Source: Galbibacter pacificus (GTDB taxonomy: Bacteria > Bacteroidota > Bacteroidia > Flavobacteriales > Flavobacteriaceae). Taken from it: a DNA stretch of 64,000 nt. The notes beneath the pieces are model-generated. The model searched no databases and was not told where the DNA came from. It saw only the letters and a list, made by a program, of their open reading frames with translations. Shown here one piece after another: positions 36,691 through 44,835 of the stretch. A program made the translations under genes and the position numbers. Location: positions 186,001 to 250,000 of the forward strand of contig NZ_JAQSVC010000007.1 in assembly GCF_029603165.1 (NCBI RefSeq), written 5' to 3'. Positions within the stretch are counted from its first letter, which is position 1. Every line of letters starts with the position of its first letter.

Positions 36691-37194
36691 ATGAATATTA
36701 CTGAAAGTTACTTGTCAAGAGCTGAGCTTTGGATGCTCATTACTACATTGTTCTATTTTTTAATGAACGGGGCTCAAATTTTTGAAACAGCAGTTTTAGT
36801 ACCTAAATGGACGGCCAACCCACCAGATACATTTGCTCTGTTGGCCAATAAAAATGGCGCAAGTTTAAAGGTTTTTTGGATAATTCTTCATTCCTTGCAC
36901 GAGCTCACTTTTATACTGGCTATTGTTTTTTGCTGGAAATTAATTCCAATTAGAAATGGGTTGTTGATATTTTTTGCCATACATTTTGCTGTAAGGGCTT
37001 GGACACTTTCTTACTTTGCAACTAATATTATTGAGTTTCAAAAAGTGGCCGAAGGCCTAAGTCCAACAGCAGACATGGTAAAACGGGCCAATATGTGGCA
37101 AAGTTTAAACTACATCCGTGTGGCTATTTTTGTAGCCTTATCAATAGGAATGATTCCCTTGTTCTTAAAATTATTAAACATAAAAAACAATTGA
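36691..37194 (+). CDS. Four-helix membrane protein of the MarR operon
   Basis: A 167-residue integral membrane protein. Hydrophobic stretches lie at about 14-32, 60-80, 85-105 and 140-162. The conserved-looking MNGAQIFETAVLVPKWTANPP near the first helix and WTLSYFATNIIEFQ in the third recall DUF1772-like proteins, but the match is by eye only. No catalytic motif is seen. It lies 4 bases after marR and is surely cotranscribed. Confidence 0.75.
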   Translation: MNITESYLSRAELWMLITTLFYFLMNGAQIFETAVLVPKWTANPPDTFALLANKNGASLKVFWIILHSLHELTFILAIVFCWKLIPIRNGLLIFFAIHFAVRAWTLSYFATNIIEFQKVAEGLSPTADMVKRANMWQSLNYIRVAIFVALSIGMIPLFLKLLNIKNN

Positions 37195-37213
37195 AAAAAT
37201 TGCTCCTTATTTA

Positions 37214-37786
37214 ATGCTTGAAAATATGGAAAAGACTCAATTTAAAAAACTGAAAAGGGAATATCAACTTGCCAATAAAAATGGAATTGACTTTATCATA
37301 TCGGCAGGTATTATATGGTTCGGATTTTTCATCATATGGGCCTTGGATTTTAAGGCCTTTCAAAAGGGTATCTGTTCATTTATATGGGGTGCCGCACTTA
37401 CACCGTTAGCCATTGGGATATCAAAAATATTGAAAACGAGATGGAACGTAAAGAAAAACCCTTTGCAATCCTTGGGGCCTTGGTTGCACTTTGCCCAAAT
37501 GATCTATTTTCCAATTCTGATCTTTATCTTATTGAAAAGCCCACAATATTTCATAATGGCTTATGCGGTAATGATTGGGGCTAATCTTTTTCCATATGCA
37601 TGGTTCTATGACGAAATGGGCTATTTTGTTTCTGCCATCTTAATATCTGTAGGAGCGGTAATAATGGCACTAACTGTTCCTGTCGGCAAAATCTATTATA
37701 TACCCCTATTTGCCTTTTTGGTCTTTTTGATCTTTGCAATTAGGGTATATAGGAACTACAAAAAAATTTCTCCTCAACATAATTAG
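37214..37786 (+). CDS. Six-helix membrane protein of the MarR operon
   Basis: A 190-residue protein with about six hydrophobic segments after a charged N-terminus (MEKTQFKKLKREYQLANKNG). GIDFIISAGIIWFGFFIIWAL begins the first helix. I do not recognise a named family. It lies between the four-helix protein and the MFS exporter in the MarR operon. A start at the second Met (37226) is also possible. Confidence 0.75.
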   Translation: MLENMEKTQFKKLKREYQLANKNGIDFIISAGIIWFGFFIIWALDFKAFQKGICSFIWGAALTPLAIGISKILKTRWNVKKNPLQSLGPWLHFAQMIYFPILIFILLKSPQYFIMAYAVMIGANLFPYAWFYDEMGYFVSAILISVGAVIMALTVPVGKIYYIPLFAFLVFLIFAIRVYRNYKKISPQHN

Positions 37787-37806
37787 AAAAAAGCCGCTTA
37801 GTTAAA

Positions 37807-39018
37807 ATGTCACGATCGCACAAATCAACCATACTATTTGTTTTAATTGTAACAGCAATGGACACTGCAGGATTAGGGATTATCTATCCGGTTTTACCAC
37901 AACTCATACAAGATTTAATAAATACAGATGTTAGCAGTGCAGCCACCTATGGAGGATGGCTAACGTTTGCCTATGCGTTGATGCAGTTTGTTTTTGCACC
38001 GGTTTTAGGCAATTTGAGTGATCGGCATGGAAGGCGGATTGTATTATTAATTTCTTTATTGGGCTTCGCTATTGATTGTTTGTTCCTTGCATTTGCTCAG
38101 CATATTATTTGGCTTTTTATTGGTAGGTTTATAGCTGGAATAGCAGGGGCTAGTTATTCTGTAGCTTCTGCTTGCATTGCCGATATTAGCAATGATGAAA
38201 ATAGAACCGAAAATTTTGGCTATATCAATGCTGCATATAGTTCAGGGTTGATAATTGGTCCCGTAATCGGGGGGCTTCTTGGTCAATTTGGAACGCATAT
38301 CCCATTTATCGCAGCTGCTATTTTAAGTTTTGGAAATTTTATTTTCGGTTATTTTATGTTTCCAGAAACATTGGAGAAAAAGGACCGAAGAAAATTTGAA
38401 GTTAAAAGAGCCAACCCATATGGGGCATTCAAGCACTTGAGCAAATTCCCAGCGGTCATAACATTGATTGTTGCAATGTTCTTTGTTGCAATTTCAGGAC
38501 ATAGTATGCCGAGTGTATGGGCGTATTTTACTATTGAAAAATTTGATTGGGATACACGATTAATTGGTTATTCATTAGCGTTTTTAGGAGTGCTTTCAAT
38601 TGTTGTTCAATCTTGGCTGGTAAGGTTATTGGCCAAAAAGTTTGGAGATGCCAAAATGACAATCTTTGGACTGCTATCTTCTATTTGTGGACTTTTACTA
38701 ATTGCTTTTTCCGCAGTAGAGTGGTTACTATTTCCAGCTATGATGATTTATGTAATCGGTAGCGTTCAAAGAACAGGCTTTCAAAGTATTATTACATCAA
38801 ATGTAGCTAAAAACGAACAAGGTGAATTACAGGGGAGTTTAAGCAGCCTTCTCGGTTTATCAACAATTATTGCACCGCCTTTATTAACAATGGCTTTTAC
38901 TTTCTTTACCAAAGATGAAAGTTCAGGACTTTATTTTCCAGGAACTCCCTATTTGATTGCTGTCGGACTAACGGTAATAAGTCTTTTAATAATGATAAAA
39001 AAGTATAGATCTATATAA
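37807..39018 (+). CDS. MFS efflux transporter (TetA-like, TCR/Tet group)
   Basis: A 403-residue, 12-helix major facilitator. Start MSRSHKSTILFVLIVTAMDTAGLGIIYPVLPQLIQDL: the GxGLIxPVLP pattern is that of drug:H+ antiporter-1 exporters. Motif A is GNLSDRHGRRIVLL (about 67-80) and motif C is in helix 5 (YSSGLIIGPVIGGLLG). Closest by eye to class A-like tetracycline/multidrug exporters; the substrate is not known. Last in the MarR-led operon. Confidence 0.93.
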   Translation: MSRSHKSTILFVLIVTAMDTAGLGIIYPVLPQLIQDLINTDVSSAATYGGWLTFAYALMQFVFAPVLGNLSDRHGRRIVLLISLLGFAIDCLFLAFAQHIIWLFIGRFIAGIAGASYSVASACIADISNDENRTENFGYINAAYSSGLIIGPVIGGLLGQFGTHIPFIAAAILSFGNFIFGYFMFPETLEKKDRRKFEVKRANPYGAFKHLSKFPAVITLIVAMFFVAISGHSMPSVWAYFTIEKFDWDTRLIGYSLAFLGVLSIVVQSWLVRLLAKKFGDAKMTIFGLLSSICGLLLIAFSAVEWLLFPAMMIYVIGSVQRTGFQSIITSNVAKNEQGELQGSLSSLLGLSTIIAPPLLTMAFTFFTKDESSGLYFPGTPYLIAVGLTVISLLIMIKKYRSI

Positions 39019-39068
39019 AATAAAAGAAATAATGTTTGGTCAAAACGGAAGTAGGAATTTTTAAAACT

Positions 39069-39301
39069 ATGAATAAATCGATACCTTCATACCAAGAATT
39101 CAGGTTAAATAAAGGATATAAATTGATTATATGTTCTAATTGTTTCCACAACACCTTTAATGCTCAAACCCTACAATTCGTAAGCAATCATGAGTATTTT
39201 ACCGATTTAACCAAAGACCGGAAAAAGAAGCTAAGGATAATGCTAGTTTAATTTTGAAAGAAGCTTTTAATAAAGCTAAGGTTATACAAATGGCTTCTTA
39301 A
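39069..39301 (+). pseudogene. Frameshifted small gene of unknown family
   Basis: From the ATG at 39069 (MNKSIPSYQEFRLNKGYKL, then a single CSNCF pair) the frame runs to a stop at 39249-39251. A second frame over the same DNA continues with EKEAKDNASLILKEAFNKAK and ends VIQMAS (39219-39301). The two parts join near the A-rich run around 39212-39226. A one-base shift there gives a coherent product of about 77 residues. It may be a broken gene, a sequencing error, or programmed. It stands 50 bases after the MFS gene; no function is inferred. Confidence 0.5.
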
Positions 39302-39357
39302 GGTGTTGCTCCACTTGTTAGATACACACCATACGTAATGAACAAAAGACATACATA

Positions 39358-39798
39358 ATGAAACAGTTTTTTAAGGAGTTATTTGAATATAGTCATCATT
39401 TCAACCAAGAGTTGTCAGATATTTTTATAGATAAGCCAGATAAAACATCTGAAAAAGCAGTGAAGCTGTTTAATCATCTTTTGAATGCTCATCAAATTTG
39501 GAACAATAGAATTAATCCTGAACAGCCGACCTTTGGTGTTTGGGAACTTCATGACACGAAAGATTTGAAGAACATAGACAAGATAAACTATGAACAAACC
39601 ATGCAAATACTTGACAAATTTGATTTGAATGGCAATTTAAATTACACAAACACAAAAGGTCAAGTGTTCAACAACAGTATTCAGAACATTTGTTTTCACA
39701 TCATTAACCATTCGACCTATCACAGAGGACAAATTGCTACAGAATTTAAGCTGCACGGAATTGAGCCATTGGTTACAGACTACATTCTTTATAAGTGA
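39358..39798 (+). CDS. DinB/YfiT-family metal-binding protein
   Basis: A 146-residue four-helix protein. The metal-binding His triad is visible: His in KLFNHLLNAHQIW (about 43-50), and the HxxxH pair in CFHIINHSTYHRGQIATEFKLHG (about 117-130). Family members bind nickel or zinc and include thiol transferases (bacillithiol or mycothiol S-transferases), but many have no known substrate. It is isolated between the frameshifted gene and a non-coding stretch. Confidence 0.88.
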   Translation: MKQFFKELFEYSHHFNQELSDIFIDKPDKTSEKAVKLFNHLLNAHQIWNNRINPEQPTFGVWELHDTKDLKNIDKINYEQTMQILDKFDLNGNLNYTNTKGQVFNNSIQNICFHIINHSTYHRGQIATEFKLHGIEPLVTDYILYK

Positions 39799-40429
39799 TA
39801 AACAGACAGCATATAATATATCTATGTTAGATGATATCTATAAAAATGTAGGGAATGCTTTTAAATATTATTTAAAACAGCGAGAAATGACTCACAAATT
39901 TATACGGCATCTTCATCATGACTTTTACTAAACGCCTTAAAAACTTCAATATAAATGCTTTAAAATTTTATTTTTGGGTTTATTAAGGGCCAAGCCTAAG
40001 CAAGTCAAAAACCTTGCAAGATCGATGATTAAAAAGACTTTTGCTGTTATATGACCTTTTTTAAAGAGGGTGTAAACTGAACTCTGTCTGAATAGATTTA
40101 AATTATTAATTTTATTCAGATAGTAATTATGAGCAACAAAGCACAACCAGAGAGAGTTTAATTTACAGACCCAATCAAAGATTAAAGATTGAAGCGTTTA
40201 AAATTACAGTCTTCAATTATTTTTATAGTACTTTTCTTTTTGTACTAGAAGTACCAAACAACTTTAATATGTTCTTTTATAATGTGAGTTAATCGTGAGT
40301 TCCGAAATAGGTAATCCTGATAAACCTTATAAATACTCGGAGTTTCAGAATATTAAAAAGCGTAATAAATTGTACTTGCTAATTTGTATTTTTCATTCAA
40401 TTTTCTATTCTGATTTTAGGTAGCTTTTG
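39799..40429. other. 631-base region with only gene remnants or short frames
   Basis: No convincing gene. It holds a 36-codon frame (39824-39931, ending HLHHDFY), a TCTGAATA/TATTCAGA inverted repeat (40087-40094 and 40113-40120), an 10-codon frame MSNKAQPERV (40129-40161) followed in frame by FTDPIKD after one stop, and a GTG-start 42-codon frame (40295-40423). The stops inside an otherwise readable stretch suggest decayed genes, but no family is recognised. Confidence 0.4.
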
Positions 40430-40816
40430 TTATAAATCTCCGGTAAGAAATTGTGCTTTCCCTTCCCCAAAAGACCAGTCCTCTTTTTTGTTTTCCACCA
40501 CAGAAATAATCAAATCGGTAGGTGGAATACCTATGACTTTAAGTTTTTCACTCATTCTGGCATACATCGCTTGTTTTTGCGCTCTAGTGCGTCCTTGTTG
40601 GGTAATCTGAATAAAAACAATTCTATCGCTTCGGGTATAACCAAGACCTGCATCGAGTATTTTCAGTTGACCGGGTTTATGTTCGTTGATGATCTGAAAA
40701 CGGTCCCGTTTGGGCGCAGCAAATGTTTCCATCATCACTTCTTGAATCACATCGGTGAGTTGGGTTAATTCTTCCTCATTTCGGCCTTCTATAATATCTA
40801 TTTTAACTAATGGCAT
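40430..40816 (-). CDS. Tautomerase-superfamily protein
   Basis: A 128-residue member of the 4-oxalocrotonate tautomerase superfamily. Start MPLVKIDIIEGRNEEELTQL; after Met removal the catalytic amino-terminal Pro is exposed. AAPKRDRFQIINEHKPGQL and IVFIQITQQGRTRAQKQAMY match the longer Tautomerase_2-type members. It lies 11 bases after the nitronate monooxygenase gene and is very probably cotranscribed with it. The pair may handle a nitro- or keto-compound. Regulated from the divergent LysR promoter region. Confidence 0.9.
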   Translation of the reverse strand: MPLVKIDIIEGRNEEELTQLTDVIQEVMMETFAAPKRDRFQIINEHKPGQLKILDAGLGYTRSDRIVFIQITQQGRTRAQKQAMYARMSEKLKVIGIPPTDLIISVVENKKEDWSFGEGKAQFLTGDL

Positions 40817-40827
40817 AAATTTTCGGT

Positions 40828-41910
40828 TTAATTAATTTGTGGTTTAGGTTTGTAATTGTTCACTTCGGAAATTAAATGTTTAAGAATATCAGTTGTGGAG
40901 GTGCCCGAAAATTCTGGCAATACCTGACCGGTCCAAAGACTAAGGAATTCTGTATTTTGATTTGTGTTGGCACTTTTCCGAAGTGCTTTTGTAAGTTTGT
41001 TCTGATAAGGATAGGGCAAGATATTTCCTGAAGCTTCCATTGCCTTAATAAAAGTATTATTGATTCCTCGAGCAGAACGACCTGAAAAACTTTTGGTCAA
41101 TATAAGTTCCTCATCTTTCGCTTCCCGAAGACGCTCCTTAGCAAATTCAGGTAAATTACTTTCTTTTGACCCAAGCAGAAGGCTTCCCACTTGAAAACCC
41201 TGAGCTCCCAAATCTCGGACAGCCAACAGCGTTTTTGCATTATGTATTCCACCAGCATAAATAATCGGAATATTTACTTTCTCATATATTTCTGATAAAA
41301 TGGAAAATCCATCAATTTCAGAATGGTCATCCTCATCAAAACTTCCGCGATGGCCACCAGCTCCCGTTCCTTGAAGACAAATGATATCGATCCCAGATGC
41401 TTCTAGTTCTTTGGCTTCCTTAAAAGACGTACACGTACCAATTAGAATTGTTTTATTTCTCTTTAATTTTTCAATACTCTCCGAATCGAGATTTCCGAAC
41501 GTAAAACTGAAGATCTTCACCTCTTCCTCAATAATAACTTCTATTTGATCGTGGTAATCGGTTAGTTTTATTTCTTCTAGCATAGGAAAATCTACTTCTA
41601 ATTGGTGCTCGCTTGCAAGCTTTTCAAGGAATTTTCGTGTTTCTTTATAATCTTTTCTCAGAGAATCATCAATCTCTGGAAGCTTGTGGACAAAAATATT
41701 AACGGCAAAAGGTTGCTTAGAAATTGCGTTTGTTTTTTGAATCTTCGCTTTACATTCCTCTGCAGGTAAATCACCTAAAGGCAAAGAGCCGAGTGTTTCA
41801 GCCCTCGTTGCAGCCGCTACCATTTGTGGGGTTCCCACGCCAAGCATAGGTGCTTGAATTATAGGATATTTTACATTCAATAATCGCGTAAGCTCATTTC
41901 CCCAGTCCAT
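40828..41910 (-). CDS. Nitronate monooxygenase-type flavoprotein
   Basis: A 360-residue TIM-barrel FMN enzyme (2-nitropropane dioxygenase/NMO family). Seen: the start NVKYPIIQAPMLGVGTPQMV, the His-bearing motif CLQGTGAGGHRGSFDEDDH (about 180-198), the FMN phosphate site PIIYAGGIHNAKTL and GAQGFQVGSLLLGSKES. The usual reaction is oxidation of alkyl nitronates. It is divergent from a LysR gene across a 115-base, highly symmetrical gap. Confidence 0.94.
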   Translation of the reverse strand: MDWGNELTRLLNVKYPIIQAPMLGVGTPQMVAAATRAETLGSLPLGDLPAEECKAKIQKTNAISKQPFAVNIFVHKLPEIDDSLRKDYKETRKFLEKLASEHQLEVDFPMLEEIKLTDYHDQIEVIIEEEVKIFSFTFGNLDSESIEKLKRNKTILIGTCTSFKEAKELEASGIDIICLQGTGAGGHRGSFDEDDHSEIDGFSILSEIYEKVNIPIIYAGGIHNAKTLLAVRDLGAQGFQVGSLLLGSKESNLPEFAKERLREAKDEELILTKSFSGRSARGINNTFIKAMEASGNILPYPYQNKLTKALRKSANTNQNTEFLSLWTGQVLPEFSGTSTTDILKHLISEVNNYKPKPQIN

Positions 41911-41933
41911 TTCAATTCATTTTTTGATTTCTC

Positions 41934-42021
41934 CACTATTTATAACTATTAGTCCAAAATTATAATTAATTTTGAAACACTACAAACGATTAATTATAAT
42001 GAACACTAATCATAAATAGTG
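41934..42021. promoter_or_regulatory. Nested inverted repeats in the LysR/NMO control region
   Basis: Outer arms CACTATTTAT (41934-41943) and ATAAATAGTG (42012-42021) and inner arms ATTATAATTAAT (41959-41970) and ATTAATTATAAT (41989-42000) are each perfect and share nearly the same centre (about 41978). CTATTAG/CTAAT adds partial pairing. The whole gap is close to symmetrical, as expected for sites bound by a LysR tetramer. Confidence 0.7.
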
Positions 42022-42025
42022 ATAA

Positions 42026-42898
42026 ATGAATATTAACGACCTAAATATTTTTATTGCCTCGGCAGAATACGAAAGCTTGACCAAAGCAGCATTATTTTGC
42101 AATACTGTACAATCCAATGTTTCTGCCCGAATCAAATTTTTAGAAAACGAGTTGAACACTAAATTATTTATCCGCAGCACCAGGCAAATTGAACTCACAC
42201 CAGAAGGAACCGATTTTCTGAAAGTCGCGAAGAAAATAACCACATCGTTATCCGATTTTCAACGCTCGGTAAATGGAAAAAACACCAATCCCCAAGGATC
42301 TATTAGAATCGGCTGCATCCAAACCACAGCAGCGTTAAGGGCTCCAGAAGTTTTGAAGAATTTTTCACAAGCATATAGTGAAGTAGGATTTAAACTGAAA
42401 ACAGGAACGACATCGGCTTTAATCAAAGAAGTCCTTTCTTTTAAATTGGACGGCGCATTTGTCAGCGGTGCCATTGCTCATCCTGACCTTGAAGTGTGTC
42501 CTGTTCTTTACGAAAATCTCGTACTTGTATCTTCTCCTACTTTTGAGGATTTCAATAAAAAGAATACGCACAAAACGCTGAAAATAGTGGTTTTCAGTAA
42601 AGGCTGTTCGTATCGTGATCTTTTAGAAGCCGTTCTCAAAGATATGGGCTTCAGTAGAATTAAGTTCATTGAAATAGATACGTTAGAAGGTATTATAAAT
42701 ACCATTGAGAGCGGTATAGGTTTAACGCTTTTGCCACGTGAATTGATCGAAAAACATTATCCCTATCGTAATTTAAAAATCAAAACCCTTCCAGAAAAAA
42801 TATCCCAAGTGCCGACGGTGTTTATAAAGCACAAAGATTTTCCAATGAGTGAAGCGTATTCGCTGTTTTTCAAATCGATTATTAATGGATACAATTGA
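42026..42898 (+). CDS. LysR-family transcriptional regulator
   Basis: A 290-residue regulator. The N-terminal winged helix-turn-helix is clear: NDLNIFIASAEYESLTKAAL, then VSARIKFLENELNTKLFIRS. The effector domain (about 90-290) has the two-lobe periplasmic-binding fold, IRIGCIQTTAALRAPEVL and GIGLTLLPRELIE. It is divergent from the nitronate monooxygenase-tautomerase operon, its likely target. Its start codon follows the outer inverted-repeat arm by 4 bases. Confidence 0.94.
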   Translation: MNINDLNIFIASAEYESLTKAALFCNTVQSNVSARIKFLENELNTKLFIRSTRQIELTPEGTDFLKVAKKITTSLSDFQRSVNGKNTNPQGSIRIGCIQTTAALRAPEVLKNFSQAYSEVGFKLKTGTTSALIKEVLSFKLDGAFVSGAIAHPDLEVCPVLYENLVLVSSPTFEDFNKKNTHKTLKIVVFSKGCSYRDLLEAVLKDMGFSRIKFIEIDTLEGIINTIESGIGLTLLPRELIEKHYPYRNLKIKTLPEKISQVPTVFIKHKDFPMSEAYSLFFKSIINGYN

Positions 42899-43022
42899 GA
42901 TATTTTTTTGTTTAGATTTTTATTTGTGGAAATAAAATCAGAAGCTTTGGAATTATGTCCAAGACTTTTTTAATGAAAGGTTTTTCCCAAAATGTATTGA
43001 GATTGTCAAATATAGAATTAAA

Positions 43023-43054
43023 TGTCACACATTTGAGAAATATTTATATCTTTG
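43023..43054 (+). promoter_or_regulatory. TetR gene promoter with operator
   Basis: TGTCACACATTTGAGA (43023-43038) matches 13 of 16 bases of the palindrome at 43636-43651. It lies 8 bases upstream of the exact -7 box TATCTTTG (43047-43054). The ATG is at 43064. Confidence 0.65.
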
Positions 43055-43063
43055 CCTTAACTT

Positions 43064-43618
43064 ATGGCTGATACAAAAAAACGAATCATAGAATCTGCAA
43101 TCAAGATCTTCAATGAAGACCTATCGGCTCCTTTGCAAAAAGTTGCGGATAATGCAGAAGTGACCAGAAGAACATTACATCGTTACTTTAAAGACCGTAA
43201 TGAACTTGTGGAGGTCTGTAAACAAGCCATCGAGTCAAGTTGTAAAAAAGCAATGATAGCAGCTATTCAGAGTAGCGATGAGCCTATTATCCAGTTAGAA
43301 CGAATGCTTTATGCCGGAATTGATTGCGGGGCAAAATATTCAGTTTTTTATAAACTGCACCAAAGTAAAGATCATAAACATACCCACCAAAATAAGAATT
43401 GTGTGGATTACGATTATATCTATAATCAATTCCAAGGTATTATCATCGAATTACAGAAAAAGGGTAGGGTAAGTCCAGCAATGTCACCTGAATGGATACA
43501 GGTTCTGCATTCAGGGATTATAGAGAGTACAGTCCACGCAAGAGAAACCACAACTAAAAGTTTTAAGGAAATTAAGGAACTCGCCTGGACTTCCTATATA
43601 AAAGCAATAGCAACTTAA
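43064..43618 (+). CDS. TetR-family transcriptional regulator
   Basis: A 184-residue repressor. The DNA-binding N-terminus is visible: KKRIIESAIKIFNEDLSAPL, then KVADNAEVTRRTLHRYFKDRNELV. The C-terminal ligand domain is His/Lys-rich in the middle (HQSKDHKHTHQNKNC), which might bind a metal. It heads an operon with a thioredoxin-reductase-like flavoprotein, a small HMA-fold protein and a methyltransferase. Near-identical operators occur before itself and before the flavoprotein gene. Confidence 0.9.
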   Translation: MADTKKRIIESAIKIFNEDLSAPLQKVADNAEVTRRTLHRYFKDRNELVEVCKQAIESSCKKAMIAAIQSSDEPIIQLERMLYAGIDCGAKYSVFYKLHQSKDHKHTHQNKNCVDYDYIYNQFQGIIIELQKKGRVSPAMSPEWIQVLHSGIIESTVHARETTTKSFKEIKELAWTSYIKAIAT

Positions 43619-43635
43619 AAAAATTTATATCGATA

Positions 43636-43653
43636 TGTCTCATTTTTGAGACA
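43636..43653. promoter_or_regulatory. TetR operator before the flavoprotein gene
   Basis: TGTCTCA-TTTT-TGAGACA, perfect 7-bp arms, 18 bases before the flavoprotein ATG. It shares 13 of 16 bases with the site in the TetR promoter (43023-43038). CATTTTTG inside it (43641-43648) is a one-mismatch -7 box. Confidence 0.7.
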
Positions 43654-43670
43654 ATTTAAATTTAAAAACA

Positions 43671-44576
43671 ATGAGAACTAAAAATTTTGAAGTAATTATC
43701 GTGGGCGGAAGTTATGCGGGTCTTTCTGCAGCAATGGCATTAGGACGTTCCCTGCGAAAAGTGTTGATTATTGATAACGGTCAACCCTGTAATCGGCAGG
43801 CCCCGTATTCGCACAATTTTATTACTCAGGATGGTGTACCTCCTGGGAAAATTGGGGCAAAAGCCAAAGAGCAAGTTCTGAAATACAAGACGGTTGAATT
43901 TGTTACTGACCTTGTAGTTAGTACAGAAAAAACTAAAAAAGGCTTCTCTATTATCACTCAATCAGGTAATGTAGTTACCGCTGACAAACTAATTTTTGCT
44001 ACTGGGGTAAAAGATGTAATTCCTAAAATTCCAGGTCTTTCAGAATGCTGGGGAATTTCGATGATCCATTGTCCTTATTGTCACGGCTACGAAGTTCGAA
44101 ATAAAAAAACAGCTATTATAGCCAATGGTGAGCGTGCATTTCATTTAGCCTCACTGGTAAACAACCTTACGGATAATTTAACCATTCTGACGACCGGCAA
44201 AGCAGATTTCTCATCCGAACAACTGGTTAAGCTGGAATCACATCGGATTTCTATCATTGAAACCGAAGTCTCAGAAATTGAACATCAGGAGGGCCATCTC
44301 CAAAAGGTAATCCTTAAAAACGGAGAAAAACTAGCCTTCGATGTAATTTACGGAGGATTTCCTTATACCCAACACTCTGACATTCCTGTTTCTTTAGGCT
44401 GTGAATTGACAGAGCACGGCCATATCAAGGTCAATGAATTTCAGCAGACAACTATTGAGGGCATTTATGCCTGTGGGGACAATTCGACAATGATGCGTTC
44501 CGTTGCCAATGCGGTTGCCAATGGAAACCTCGCCGGCGCAATGGTGAACGCCGAATTAACCAAAGAACATTTTTAA
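43671..44576 (+). CDS. Thioredoxin-reductase-like flavoprotein, possible dithiol oxidase (GliT/HlmI-like)
   Basis: A 301-residue FAD enzyme. FAD motif GGSYAGLSAAMALGRS (12-27) and a second FAD site GIYACGDNSTMM near the end. The redox motif is CPYCHGYE (134-141), the form known from disulfide-forming oxidases such as GliT and HlmI rather than CATC of thioredoxin reductase. The NADPH motif GxGxxA is replaced by ANGERAFHLA (151-160) and the HRR phosphate-binding motif is absent. This points to an oxygen-using oxidase. It is 52 bases after the TetR gene, whose operator precedes it. Confidence 0.9.
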   Translation: MRTKNFEVIIVGGSYAGLSAAMALGRSLRKVLIIDNGQPCNRQAPYSHNFITQDGVPPGKIGAKAKEQVLKYKTVEFVTDLVVSTEKTKKGFSIITQSGNVVTADKLIFATGVKDVIPKIPGLSECWGISMIHCPYCHGYEVRNKKTAIIANGERAFHLASLVNNLTDNLTILTTGKADFSSEQLVKLESHRISIIETEVSEIEHQEGHLQKVILKNGEKLAFDVIYGGFPYTQHSDIPVSLGCELTEHGHIKVNEFQQTTIEGIYACGDNSTMMRSVANAVANGNLAGAMVNAELTKEHF

Positions 44577-44589
44577 TTAAATTCAGATA

Positions 44590-44835
44590 ATGATTGAAGT
44601 ATTCACCACCAATATCCCAAATCAAATGTCGGGAAACCAAATCATAAAAAGCCTTAAAATGTCTTTTTCAGCATTGCAGATTGATTTTGATATAGAGACA
44701 CCCATCGTAAACTATCCTTGCGATCATAGCATTTTACGTGTTGAAGGAGCTACAATTAATGCACAGGGTATAATTTCTCATTTAAACAACAATGGATATC
44801 TGTGCCACATTTTAGAAGACAAAATATGTAACTAA
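44590..44835 (+). CDS. Small HMA-like fold protein without CxxC
   Basis: An 81-residue protein with the beta-alpha-beta-beta-alpha-beta pattern of heavy-metal-associated domains: IEVFTTNIPNQMSGNQIIKSL, then HSILRVEGATINAQGIISHL, then NNNGYLCHILEDKICN. The CxxC metal motif is missing; three Cys are scattered (in NYPCDHS, GYLCHI, DKICN). It is tightly packed between the flavoprotein (13-base gap) and the methyltransferase (zero gap), so it is part of the same operon. The role is unknown. Confidence 0.75.
   Translation: MIEVFTTNIPNQMSGNQIIKSLKMSFSALQIDFDIETPIVNYPCDHSILRVEGATINAQGIISHLNNNGYLCHILEDKICN

Noticed and set aside
40087-40120. TCTGAATA/TATTCAGA as insertion-sequence ends
   Set aside because: No transposase and only 34 bp between the arms; it is too small for an insertion sequence.
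39946-40146. 66-codon minus-strand frame
   Set aside because: No family features and no promoter; composition typical of a random AT-rich frame.
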